Shown here: positions 10,769 to 24,000 of the stretch, piece by piece
Layout: every line of letters starts with the position of its first letter
How positions within the stretch are numbered: the stretch's first letter is position 1
Source of the DNA: Panonychus citri
Taxonomy: Eukaryota; Arthropoda; Arachnida; Trombidiformes; Tetranychidae
Reading direction: 5' to 3'
DNA: 64,000 bases
Assembly (NCBI RefSeq): GCF_014898815.1
Contig: NW_026515509.1
Span: 1,550,001-1,614,000 of the forward strand
The notes under the pieces: generated by a model
The model's database searches: none
What the model saw: the letters and a program-made list of their open reading frames with translations, nothing else
Told to the model about the DNA's origin: nothing
Program-made: the position numbers and the translations under genes

Positions 10769-13032
10769 CAACAAACAAGGACAATCAATTAATCATAAAA
10801 TTTAATCTGCCAAATCTACAATCTTAATCGACATTTAATTTATATATAAAATATTTATAAATCTACAAATCTATGAGAGTTACTTGATATCTAAATTGTG
10901 ATAATCCTTTAAACAATGTGAAACAATTAGACTTAACTGTTAATCTAAATCTTTTTAAGTTAATCTATTGTTACTATTACAAGTGAATGTAAAATTTTCC
11001 CCAATCAATAACCATTTATATTTATATATTTAATCATCTACAGTATTTAAATTGTTCACCAATTGTTTGATAATAAGATTTAATCAAATCTAAGACGTTC
11101 TCATGTAAAGATAACTTTAATTTCTGGGACATTATTTAATTAAATAAACATAATAGGTAGTCCATTTATTACCATAAATTTATTGATTATAATGAGCAAT
11201 TTGCTCTTAAGAATTACAATTAATTGTTGCAAATTTTGTCCACAATTTGAGTTGATCAATATTCTGGTTAATTTGATTCGAATAAGCTTTTTGCTGCTAA
11301 TATCAATTTCTATTTAATTTTGAGCTTTTAATAACATTTTTCTTCCGTTAATTACCAACCAAATTACCAGTGATTAGCAAAGCAATTAAAGTTTGAATAA
11401 CCAGGTAATCGTTGAAATAATTATTTATATGAATACATTTTTCCGCCATTTTGATTTGCCTGAAATTGATACGATTTATGATATGATCACCTTGATACAA
11501 ATGTATGAATATTATTTGTAATCAAATTGTCACCATTATAATAACTATATCAGTGAACAATTTAAATTTATCTCAGAACTGTTACTTTTTTTTTTACTTA
11601 TTGACAATCAATCATGAGGAATATTTGAAAACTTTGATTGGGATATGATATTGAAAAATTGCAAGATGAGAGATGATAAAGATTAAGATGAAGATGAAGA
11701 TGAAAATGATGATAATAAGAAAGAGCTTGTTGATATATTGAGAGAAAAATTTGAAGAATAATTTTTTTCATCATGTTAAGAGTCAATCGATTCTGAATAG
11801 GAAGAGTAAAAGTTTCATCTTATTATCATGTCCAATCATTTCCAAAGGGAAATGAAACATCATGTCAATAAATTCATATATTTATATGATTTAGATGATG
11901 ATAGTAACTGTGATTTTCATGATGAAACATTTGAAATGATCATTTTTGAAGGATATCATTACTTTTGAATGATATGCAAAGGAAAATGTGATTTATAAAC
12001 CAATGGAAATGATTATTGTTCAAAAATGAGAAGAAGAAAAAAAAAATAAAATTGATCATCATGTTGATCGTTTCAAGATAATCCTGAGTGGCTATGAGAG
12101 TAATGTTGACAATTGTGAACAACAATCTAATTCAATTGTTGTGGTTAATTGTGTGTGGTGAACAAAGACAATTAACCGAGAGAGAGAGAGAGAGAGATGA
12201 TCCAAACAATTAAATTAGTTGATAGAAACTTTTATATTTGATATTATTATGATATGAGATTTAATGATTTGATTATAATTTGGACAATTGGTTGACAAAA
12301 ATTTAATTGTTTATGTTTTGTTAACCATCATCATCATCATCATCGTGACAATTATTTTTCCCTATTGATTAACAATGAAAAGTGAGAGGTAAAAGGTTAA
12401 TCAATAAATCATATCAAATGATGATGTACATATGATTTAGTGTAATCAAGTTAATCACAATTAGACAAATCATGGTGAGTCCATGTAATAGTAATTATAA
12501 TAAACTTTGTTAATTGTTAATCGATTGATTTTCTTGTTATTGTATCTCTTACACCTTAAATTAATGATCATGATCATGATGATATTAATAATAATCACAA
12601 TCATAATAGGAAATATTATATATATCAAGTTAATTTTTTTCCTTCATTGTCGTTGGACCATCGTGATTAAATCACGCAATCAGTTAATAATAATAACGAC
12701 AAATTATATTTTCCTTTGGCTTTTGATTGTCTCATTTTCAATTCTCAACCAATTTTTACATTGTATTAATATCATTGTTGTTATCATGTTAATACTATTA
12801 CCATTATTATTAAATTATGATTATATTGTTATCAGTTAGATGATGATGATGATGATGATTGTAAGCTATCATTAAATGAATTAGCCTTTTTTGCCTCAAC
12901 TGATGATGATGATGATGATGATGAGCAAAATGGTTTCTTTCTTTCTGTCTTTCTTTTTTGCTTGGTGATAAATATCATCACGACAAGGTAAGATTCCTGA
13001 TGATGGGGATGAGGATGAGGATGGAGAGTGAA

Positions 13033-13073
<41 letters not shown>

Positions 13074-13795
13074 ATTTCTTGCTTTGATTTTTTTCCCTCC
13101 ATGTAAAAGGAATGATATAAGGAGGAAACAGAGGAAGAGGTGAGTGGGTGGAGTGGGAAAACTTTGGATCTGATTTGAAGGATTTTAAGGCTAAAACACC
13201 ATCAGAATGATCATTGATATCAATTCTGGTTAACCCACAATTAAGGTTGGAGCAAGAAAATTAACATTTACGATTCAACCCACCGTGTAAATTGTTTAGA
13301 TTATCAAAGAGAGAGAGAGAGAGAGAGAGAGCAACCATTTTAACGAATGATAAATCATCTTGTCATCACAATTAACAATTATAATAATCATCTGCATTTG
13401 TCGTCAGTCTTGTCAACTGTACACCCCAATGTTAATTGTCACCATTAATATATATTATCATGAGCATCATCATACAACAACAAGGAAAAAAAATAAAATA
13501 CAATCAGTTGATTTTTTGACAGGGAGTTTTTTTTTCAAGTAAAGTTAATTGTTAACTTTTGGTCATTAATCAATTTTTTTTTGTATATAATTAATTAATA
13601 TGATATTTGCACCATTCGTTTGCTTGTTTATTATTAATATTTTGTTTTTCATCTTGATATATATAAATAATAAAGGAAATCCTTTGATTGTGTGTTTGTC
13701 TTATATTTGTGAGTTTTTGTTTGTTTCGTTTTAATCACTTGATTGTTGACTGATTGTTTGGATTAATTGTTGTCACTTTCTTTCTCTCTTATTCT
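10769..13795. other. Intergenic region between RPA2 and the proposed last Musashi exon
   Basis: The 3' UTR of RPA2 lies first, with a candidate AATAAA at 11143-11148. The rest is AT-rich with CAT/ATG trinucleotide runs (12328-12345, 12840-12860, 12901-12924) and GA runs (12179-12197, 13040-13069, 13309-13331). A minus-strand AATAAA (plus TTTATT at 13627-13632) could serve the proposed terminal exon at 13796-13890. One copy of a diverged repeat is at 12255-12550. Open frames here are low-complexity and I call no gene. Confidence 0.5.
12255..12550. repeat. Diverged dispersed repeat, copy 1
   Basis: Shares ordered blocks with 17171-17520 in direct orientation: a 28-nt identical block at its start (12255-12282), then ACAATTGGTTGACAA, GTTAACCATCATCAT, GTTAATCAATAAATCATAT, a block from AGTTAATCACAATTAG to AAATCATGGT with one difference, and TAATCGATTGATTTT. 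Between blocks the copies differ by substitutions and by gain or loss of microsatellite tracts. Confidence 0.75.
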
Positions 13796-13890
13796 CTATT
13801 CCTGTCGAATTGAGTCCGTTGAGGTTTCCATTGATTTAACGTAACTACGTTGACTTGTGACCGGAGCTGGATACCAGGCCGAAATGAAGC
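13796..13890 (-). CDS. Proposed alternative terminal coding exon of the Musashi-family gene
   Basis: A 150-bp island (about 13800-13945) of higher GC and no simple repeats in otherwise AT-rich sequence. On the minus strand a pyrimidine-rich stretch ends in CTTAG, giving an acceptor at 13891. The exon reads 31 codons, starting FISAWYPAPVTSQ, to a TAG at 13798-13796, and a minus-strand AATAAA follows about 165 nt on. Its phase matches a possible donor (GCAG|GTATGA, cut after 18152) inside the last regular Musashi exon, which would give a 289-aa isoform. It is inferred from splice signals and phase only, with no homology support. The plus strand also reads well here (MKPKVKEIEDQIVKV from an ATG at 13884), so the strand is not certain. 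Confidence 0.35.
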
Positions 13891-16800
13891 CTAAGGTCAA
13901 GGAAATCGAAGACCAGATCGTTAAGGTCCAAAGGAAATTTAAAGTTCGTTTCGATTTAATTGTAATTGTAACAAATTTAAACGAGAGAGAGAAAAAAAAT
14001 TAACGAAAAAAAATAAGATTAAATTAATTCCTTCTAATTATGTAAAAATCAAACAGAAGAAATTAAATTAAATCATAATCATCAAAAAGAGTGAAAAAAA
14101 AAAGTTAATCACTAATCAAATTAAAACATGAAACAAATTTTTACACTACAATGAAAACCTACAATTAACTAATTAGGATTGTAATTAACGGTAAAAAATA
14201 TCTATAATTAACGCAGATTAATACATAATCATTACAATTAGCTTTTTCTTTCAATCTAATCTAAATTATTTCCAATGGTTGTTAATACATTAATTGCCTG
14301 TAAACAATTAGATTAGTTGATCAATATTTTCTTGGACAATTTGATTAAACGTATTGATTAGATTGGGTGACAATTGTGATAACCTAAAAAAAACTTAATG
14401 AATCAACAATTATGATGGACATTGGACATTAAGAAAGTTAATTGTTAAATATATTTAAACGGCTGTTGACAATCAGGTTAATTGTTAGTTAAATTGTGAG
14501 TTAATTATTTTGATGATTTGGTTTTATTTTATTTTTCTTTACATACCAGATCAACAATGTGCTACCCAATGTACTTTTGCCATATTAATTACAACCTTAA
14601 TTGTTTCTCAGCAAAACTTATGACGAGTTAATTGTTACACCATAATAATGGTTACACAATTTAATTGAATCATGATAATACACAACAAGGGATAATAATA
14701 CAATCATCATCCCCATCACCCAACACAAGGTTCAATATCATCATCATAATGATATTATCAATGATTCTGATAAAATATTTGAATCATTTGGGCGATATCA
14801 TTATATTATCATCAGAGATGGATCAAGTTTCGTTGTAACTTTGCCTGAGGATGATCATGATCATGATTGAATCACAGTAAATATAAGTATAAGTATTCAA
14901 GGAAAGTTTAAATGGTTCATGATGATTTCATCCTGGAGTTTCATCCTCATCCCTTTGGAATCAGAATGAATTGAGAAAAAAATCTAAAAAAAAAGGAGAA
15001 AAGCAATTGAATCAGAAATTGATTCTAATTGTTTCTAGATTTTTTTTTCTCATTCTTCTACTACTTATTTCAGAGTAACAGATGATTACGATTGTGATTT
15101 AGTCATTGATTGTTTGATGACTTTCGGGTGAATTCAATTCAATAAGTTAACCAAGATTAAAAGTTAACAATCGTTAGATTGTAACAATCAAGGGAATCAT
15201 CATCATCCTCAACAATTGAATAGTAAATGAATCAAAATCCTTATTAGATGAAACCGTTGAAATGAATGAAAAGAAGAAGAAAAAAAAAAGAAAAACTTAT
15301 ATTACAATTTTTTCGCTATAATTTTTATTCTTTCTCATCTTCTCAATTCTATTCGCTTTCATTTCTTCATACAAATTGTGAATTCTGAATAACTTTTTCA
15401 GGGGGAGAGCGAAATTCAGTTACTCTAATAATCATTTGTTTATGATAATCGAAATCATCATCATCATCATCATGATCAATTGGAAGAATCAAAAAAAAAA
15501 AGAAAGAGAAAAATCGAGAGAAACGAAAGTGAAAAAAAAGTTCTTTCTCTTCTTGTCTCTGGAAAAAAAAAAGTTCTGAGAAAAAGTTCTGATCAATTTT
15601 ATCAACATGATTCTGAGAAAGAAAGAGATGAAGAGAAGGAAAAAAATTTCAAATGTCAATCATGTTGATGAGACAAAATTTGCGGTTTCAAGAAAATCAA
15701 ATTAAATTTATTACTATTTAATTCAGAGATGATAATATTATCTGAATGAGAAGAGACAACAAGAAGTGTGTAGGGAGTGAGAGAGAAAACAAAATCTTAC
15801 ATATTAACATGAATACAAAAGCAGCTGAAAGATAATGATCATGATTAAGAATATATTTAACTTGATGATGATGGTGAGAGATGATGATTAAAGGGTGTGG
15901 TGATTATCTGAATACAATTAGGGTTAAAATGTAAGAGTTGATTATCAGCAAGTTCAGGTTAACCTCAACAGAAAACTGGAAAAGGAAAACAAAATAATAG
16001 TAAAAGATTAAACTTGATATGATATTGATTAATTTACGTTTTTCTATCATTATCATTATAATTGTAATGACTTTTAAGGATGAAGATGATGATGATGATG
16101 TGTGATGATTGAAGGGAGGAGATGGAGGAAGAGGAAGATTAAAAAACTCCCTGGTTATCACTCCGAGTGAACTCCTTTGCTCTTCCGGTTAAAGTTAATG
16201 AAGAGAAAAAAATTTTTTCTCTATTATTTTAATATCGTTTTCCTTTGTAATTAACTCGAAACAATTAACTTTACCTCTTTCTAATTAAATTATAACAATT
16301 TAACATTTTTTTTCTTCCTCTAATTTAACTAACTTTCAAATTAACCCAAATGATTTTCTTCAGTAAATCAACAATTGATTAGTTAATTGTTTTCAACTAT
16401 TTTACAGAATCAAATTTTCATGTTAATTGTTATTGTTATTTTTTTTTGTTCCTGTTTGGTTTGATTACTTATTCAACAATTTAATGATTTTATTCATGTT
16501 AATCCTATTAATTAACTTTATCGACATGATTACAATTAGTAAGATAATTTTAATGATGATGATTAGGTTTACCTCTAATTGTTGGTTAGACTTTAATTAA
16601 ACCCTAATTATCATCAATAAGTTTGGTTACTTATTATCAGTGAATTGTGATAATGATGATCAAAAACTAATCATCATTAAGATTGATTGAAATTATCTTA
16701 ATAATATTAATGATTAACTTTTCTTAAGCTTAATTATCATCATCATGATAATCTATTAGATATTAATTGTTATCATCGACTTAAATCAACCGAAAAATTA

Positions 16801-17170
16801 AGGTTAATCAACTGATAGAGAAAGAGAAAGAGAGAGAGAGAGAGATAAATTGTCATCTAAATGATAATAATCAAATGATTAACAACAATTAACTTTGCCC
16901 ATGTGAATATACACAAATCCCAATGGACTAACATGAGAGCAACAAGAAAAAGTGATGAAGAAAAATATGATTTATATCAACAATTTAAGTTTAATTATTG
17001 ATGATTATGAAGGAGGATAAGGATGAGGATGAGGATGGAGAGAGAGAGAGAGAGAGAAGTTAAATTGACAATTTACAATTTAATTCAATTGTGAAGCCAA
17101 TTGTATATGTAATTAAACAATGGATTGAGAGAGGCAACAACAATTAACAGAAAGACAGAAAAGTTTTTGA

Positions 17171-17307
17171 TGAGATTTAATGATTTGATTATAATTTGCA
17201 TTGAACAATTGGTTGACAATTTTGTTTGTTGATTTAATTTAAATTGTATTGTTAACCATCATCATAATAATAATTATATATGACTTTCAGCATATTGATT
17301 AAAAGAA

Positions 17308-17347
<40 letters not shown>

Positions 17348-17520
17348 TTAATCAATAAATCATATAAATAATAGTAATTGAGTTAATCACAATTAGGCAA
17401 ATCATGGTAATTGTATTGCTTGTTAATTTTGTTGAGAGATTTTTTTTTAAATCTTCTTCCATGTTAATTATTTTATAGCCTTGTAATTGATAATCGATTG
17501 ATTTTTTTGTTATCTCTTTG
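17171..17520. repeat. Diverged dispersed repeat, copy 2
   Basis: Partner of 12255-12550, about 4.9 kb away and in the same orientation. It begins with the same 28-nt block (17171-17198) and ends at TAATCGATTGATTTTTTTGTTATCTC, which copy 1 matches with small differences. It is about 55 nt longer, chiefly through a 34-nt (GA)n tract at 17310-17343 that copy 1 lacks. No open frame or terminal inverted repeat was seen. Confidence 0.75.
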
Positions 17521-17882
17521 TTTTTGGTTGATTTTCATGTAATTTTTTATGTTGTTGTTGTCAAATGATCAAGAAGAAGAGGATGATGATGATGATAATT
17601 ATTAATAAGGATGAAGATGAAGATGATAAAAGAGAGAGAGAGAGTGAGAGATAAAGAGAGATGAGGGATGAAGATGAGAGGATGAAGATAATGAAAGAGA
17701 AAGATAAAAGTAGATCAATAAGAGAGATAAAATTAATGAAAAAAGAAAACTGTTTGTGGTGATTTTTTGGGTTTCTCTTTTTTTTGGGTTTTTTTCACTT
17801 CGAAAAAGAGGAAACAACTTTGAACATTTGCAATTAAAACAGCAAATTGCATAGTTAATAAATTGCGATTTAATTTGATTCA

Positions 17883-18030
17883 CTGTGTGTGTATAGACTT
17901 TTGTTTTCTTGTAAGTGTGTCTGTTGTTTGGGTGTTTGTGTTTGTGTTTTTGTGTGTGTGTGTGTGTGGGGTTTTGTATGTTTGTGTTGTGTGTTTTTTG
18001 TTTTGTTTTGTGTGTGTGTGTGTGTTTGTG
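17883..18030 (-). repeat. CA-rich tract in the Musashi 3' UTR
   Basis: The plus strand is almost only G and T with several (GT)n runs (17955-17969 and 18010-18024 among them), so the transcript reads CA-rich. It begins about 30 nt after the proximal stop codon and would form much of the 3' UTR of the main isoform. Confidence 0.7.
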
Positions 18031-18059
18031 TAATTTACACTTGGCCTAGTTACGTTTTA

Positions 18060-20730
18060 TCATAATTGTTGTAATGCGGCAGCGGCGGCGTGCACATTGT
18101 TGATATGGTCCAAAGGTATGCAGATCCCTTGTAGTTGATTGAGAGTCATACCTGCAAAGGGATACCCGAAACCAGGGTAACCTGGATAACCACCACGCCC
18201 TGCGTAACCAGCATAGGCTCCAGGGAATCCTGGAAATAAGGGAACTGATGTGGAAGGAGACAAGGACTTGAGTGAATCTGAATTGAAGAGAGAGAGAGAG
18301 AGAGACAAGATGATGATAATGGATGAGAAATAAGGAAATGATTTGATAGTCAATTGGAATACAAGGAACAACGAAAAAAAAAGAAAAGATTATCATCATT
18401 TTTCATCATAATCATCATGTTGGAATGATGGAGAAAGAGTCAGATTTATCTCTCCCAATCTTTTCTATTGGGTGTGGTTTCAAATTGATTAGAAATTGAA
18501 TTGATGATGATTATGATTATGATGATAATCAAATCAAGTGTCGTTGTGTTATTATTATCAAAATGATCAAAAAAAAAGAGAGAGAGAGAAACTTTTACAA
18601 TCAAATAAATTGTTGTTTTCTCTGTTTAATTTTACCTTTTCATCTTCGAGATAATCATCGCAAGGGTAAGACACTAAATTGGGTGGGAGATAAATTGTTC
18701 ATTCAGATTCTCAGGTAATTCTTAATTGTTAATCATCTACTCAATTTACTCAACAATTTAATGATAACCTTTTCCTATTATTACTTTCATTTGACTAAAA
18801 ATTAACCAAAACTTTCACATAAACTAAATGACACTTTAATTATATCAAAAAGTTTTAAAATAAAATCATTTTCTCAATATTATCAACTAACTGAAATATT
18901 AATTCTGATCGATATTGATTTGAATTTTTGTTTTCTCTAGTTAAATATTACTTATATATTGATAATCTAATATATTATTGATTGATTGATTGATTGATTT
19001 GCTATTGTTGTTATTTGAATTGAGACACGATAGTTAGTTAAATATTAACAATGTTATATTAATGTTATTTAATTATTTATCAATTTGGTTCTTTCAGTAT
19101 TTTGATATTAAAAACAACAAGAAAAAACCAGGTAAAGGTTAATAGTAATTGTGTAATATGAATCAATAGATTAAATCAGAATCGTAGCCACACCTAATGG
19201 TGTCAATTAATCATCAAACAATGATAATTAGATTAATCAACATCATTCCATCATCATCATCATCACCATGATAATCATAATGATTACCATTAATTGACGC
19301 CCATGATGATGAAAATTTTGTACATTTTCATGATAAAAAATAATCAACAATCACTTAATCAGCTGATGGAAAAGGTAGAGACAGAAATTAAATTGGTAAT
19401 CGATTGTCGATTCTTCATTTCATCCAATGTATCAGGAATAAAGGAGAATCAGTTAATCATTAACATAATCAACAATTTAAAAAGAGAATTAGAATTAATA
19501 ATGGATTAGTATCATGTTAATCTAACACTGGATATAAAACATGATCATCATCATGATATAATTGAACATTAATGTTTGGGCATTTCAAATGTTAACCATT
19601 AATAAGGTTAACATTTATTTTCAATCATCTAATAGGAAATGTATCATTGTTATTGTTGATTTTTATTGTTATTGTTATTGTTATTATATTATTATCATCA
19701 TTATGATGATGATGATTACATGTTAACAACAATTACATGTAAATTATCACAAACACACATAGTTAATAGTAATCATCAATTAATCAGAAACAAAAGCAAA
19801 CAACAAGCTAATCAGGTAAATATGATTTACTATCAACAGAGATATATAATTTATTATTATCGTTTACTTACTCATGAAAATATCAATATAATTATGTAGA
19901 TATAAAGTTAATTGTTATACTATAAATAGATGTGTGTATTTAAATTGTTACAGTAAATGTGAGGTGTTAATGATTGATGATTAAACTTAATTACAAGCAA
20001 TTAAGATTAAACTTGAAAAAGGTGTTGAAATAAACAAAAAAAAATCAAAGGTAAATCAAGTAAATTGAAGCGTAAGTTTTAATAGCGTGAAAAAAATCAA
20101 TCAATTAACTTTAACATTCACCATGAAAATCATCATCATGTTGGAATCATGCTGAAAATGAGATTCCTGTGAGTTGAATATCTTTTCCCAATCTAAATTG
20201 ATTCCAAATTCTGAATTCTATCTCTTATATTTTCTCTCTCTCTCTCACTCACTCACTTTATCTCTTCCTTTGGTGTTACTTGAAAAGGTATTAGATTAAC
20301 AACAGGAAAGGAAATAAAAAAGTTTTCAATCTGAAAGTGGAACCAGATAAAGGCGTTATTGGTCAAGAGTGGATATTTGAATGAATCATGATCATCATTT
20401 CAATGGTTCTGTAGTGGTTGTAAGTTAAAATACCATGAAAATAACCAAGGTTATAAGATGTAATCATGATGATGATGATGATAAAATTGAATGAGCCTCA
20501 TATACTAGAAAACTGTGAAGTAATTTCAAGATGAAAAAGTTGCTACTACTTTTATATCAGTTGAGGAACCATTGAAAACGGTAATGAGTTTGTTGCAGTT
20601 TTTTTTGACACAATTTCAATGGACTATGATATTTATTTGTGTCTTTGATTTTAAATTGTTACACTATTGTTTTATGATGAGGAGGAAGATAATGATGCTT
20701 ATCATCATCATCATTATCATTTTATCATTC

Positions 20731-20766
<36 letters not shown>

Positions 20767-20976
20767 AGCAAACTTTCCAGGAGATGGGTGGATGTTTGAT
20801 TCTAAAGAGAGAGAGAGGAAAAGTTCTGATTCAATTCTTAACACAAAACGATAAAAAGGTGGAGTTCATGTGAAACTATTAAATCACTTTAATCACTGAT
20901 CCAATATCCAACTGATTGTTGTTTGACCATCGTAAACTTTAATTGTAACAATACATTATCAAGTCATTAGTATTAT

Positions 20977-21007
<31 letters not shown>

Positions 21008-24000
21008 ATACACTTACTGTTATTGTCGTGATACTTTCTCTCAATTCTATTCATGATAATTTATTAATAGAAATTATAAAGAATAAAGAAAAAAAAAGTC
21101 AATCTCTTAATGAGTCTTGAAACAAATTTCAAGATAATTTAGAGCAAAAATCCATTCAGTTAACCTTATCTTTTGTTGTTCTTGTTGTTTTTCTGTCTTT
21201 TTATTTACATCATTTCCGTTTCCTGATAAATGAAAATCATCATCATCATAAAAATGTTGAAAAAAGTTTTTTTTTATATAATAATAAAAAGGCTGTTACC
21301 TTAACCGAAAACTGTTCATGATAATATTTTCATGAAAATAATATCATTAGCTGAAGGAAGAAAAAGAAGAAAAATTTTCTGAATCATGATAATGATAATT
21401 AACTAATTAACAATTACATTAATTACCATATATAATAGCAGAAAAATGGATAAGCAAAAACAAGAAACAAAACAAGAAGAAGCAGAAAAAAACATAACTT
21501 GATCATCATCTTCATTCATCAAGCCATGAAAATGATTCATTGAATATTGATTATCCACCACAATGATTAACATGGAGACATTATCATCATTATCATCATA
21601 AACAGTTAACAATGATGATTAATATCATTTAAATTTGAATCTAATTGTCAACAGGGAAATGAAATAAACTCAAAGTAATAATGGTAAACATTTACAGTAG
21701 CAACAAGAAAATAATGTAATAAATGTTGTATTAAAAGTGGAGACTGGGACTTGACTTGGGAGTGAAAATGAAAGTATTTCAAAGGTCAGGAAAAGGTTAT
21801 CATTATCATGTTAAGGTGAATTTCATCATGAAATGTTTACCCTGCGATTCAAATCATAATATGAAATTTAGGTAATATTAAATTGGCTTGTTGAGACAAG
21901 TTAAATTGGTTAATGATACTCACCATCAGTGATAGGACCCAAGGGCCATACTAAATCTGTTTTTAAGAGAGAGAGAGAGAGAGAATGAGATGGAGAGAGA
22001 AAGAGATGAGAAGATGAGAAGATGAAGATGGAGATGGAAAAAAGAATCAATAAGAAAATAATAAGGTGTTGAAATGAGAAAAGAATGGGAGAAAAAAGTT
22101 CTCTCCATGTGAGTTTCATGTAATTATTTTTTGTCTAAAATTGAATCAAGAAAAGTGCGAAATAAATTATCATGATGAATTTCATGATAATAAGTGTTGA
22201 TAATAAGAGTTAAATGTTTATCATATTGTTGTTTTTTTTATCGTTTTGTTGTCATGTCTCTTGGTTGATTGTGATAAATTGATGTGTAAAAAGCGAGTGG
22301 GAGGTTAGGGTATGAATGATTAATATGCTCAGAGGTTTGGAATGAGACACACCAACAACAATGGGAGAGAGTGAGAGAGAGAGATATGGGGGAAAAGTTC
22401 TTTCGTCGAAATAATAAAATAAAAGATAACGGTAAAAAATAAAATTCTATTTTCCATTTAAACTTACCATAGGCACCTCGACCCGCTCCACGGCCTCGAG
22501 CTACGCTATTAGGCATCATTACTTCTTTGGGTTGAGCTTTTTTACATTCAACCTGAAGAACAGGGTGAAAATTGAACAATTAAGACAACAATTAGTTCCT
22601 GAAAATGTGTAATCAATTTAAACCTTTATTAGGTTAATTATCAGCCCACAGGGGAAGTTGGAAAATTCAATCAACAGAATTGAGTTATGATAAAATTAAC
22701 AAGAAAAAGTTTCAATTGTTTTCCATCAACAGATTAAGATGAATTTTATTTCATCATTATTAACATTATATACTCATCATCGTGGTCATTGAAGATTAGC
22801 TTTATATCATCATTATCATCCTGATTCATTCATTTATTTCCTCATGATAATTAGACTACCTTTTAATTAGTGAAACTCCTCTGTGGTCATTTAAATTACA
22901 CCAATGGTCATTTTTCATCTTCCATTTCATTCACTCAACAACATATTCATTAGAAAAATTTTTTTTCCTTCTCTTCATTGTCTTTTTTGATGATTTTATT
23001 ATGATAATGATGAGTGAGGAGAGAGAGAGAGAGAGAGAAGAGCAAGAGGAGGAGCTGGTTAGGGGTGGAAGATGATAATATAATGAAAAGATTATATAAT
23101 AACCCTTATTATCATCATCTTCACTCCCAGTTGATTCTTAGCCTTTTCAGATCAACCAAAACAACGCGAGTAAAAAAAGTAGATGCTTGTTAACATTTTC
23201 AAGGATTCTCTTGATTCTTTGCTGAATTTATCTTCTCGTTCAGAATTATTATCATATCATCATCATCATCATGCTATGCATTAGAAATTCTGGTAACGAA
23301 CTCAGAGGAAATCCTTTTGGTTGAGAGAAGGAAAAATTACCTTTCGAAAAAGAGAAAGAGGTGAATTGCGTCATTCTTAATTCTCATCATTCTCTATTAT
23401 GAACTTCTCTCTCTCTCTCTCTCTCTCTCTCGATTTTATCTTCCTTCTCAGATTTCAAGATATCATCATCATTACTATTCATCCTCTTGGCTTTGATAGT
23501 TTTTCAAGTTCATGATAAGACTTAAGGGTTAAAATGCTGGTAAAAATGATCAATTTGTTTCTTTCATCACCATGATAATAATCATCATGGAAAAACAATA
23601 AAAAGTAATATCAACATTTTCCCAGTTTCACAAAATCATTTCCACTTTGGAAGAGTGGGTTAAAACCAACAAGAGATTAGCTTTAATTCCTGTAAATAAA
23701 TCCACCATGAGCATGATAATGAGTATGATGAAAATAACAGGGCAAAAAAAAAGGAAGAAGCTGAAATTTCAACTTGAAACTTGAAACTTGAATATCTACT
23801 TGAAAAGTAGAGGTTCATAAACAGTGAGTACTACTTGATGGTGAGAAAAATATTTCTTCAGGGAAACAATTGAAATTTTATATTCCCTCCCATGGATTGA
23901 TGAAACTTTCACCGAAAACATATAAAAGCATAAATAGTTACTAATTTTTCACTGACAATTAGTTGATTGTCAACTTGATTACTTACCATTTTACTATTAA

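Larger units (their letters stand above)
13891..18059 (-). other. Musashi 3' region, or intron before the proposed terminal exon
   Basis: AT-rich with GA runs (for example 16829-16846, 17040-17057 and the 34-nt run at 17310-17343), GAT/CAT runs and paired AAAAAGTTCT motifs at about 15567-15590. The part next to the 18060 stop is the likely 3' UTR: it is CA-rich on the minus strand (17883-18030), with a candidate ATTAAA signal read from TTTAAT at 17869-17874. A second copy of the diverged repeat is at 17171-17520. No other coding sequence is supported. Confidence 0.5.
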
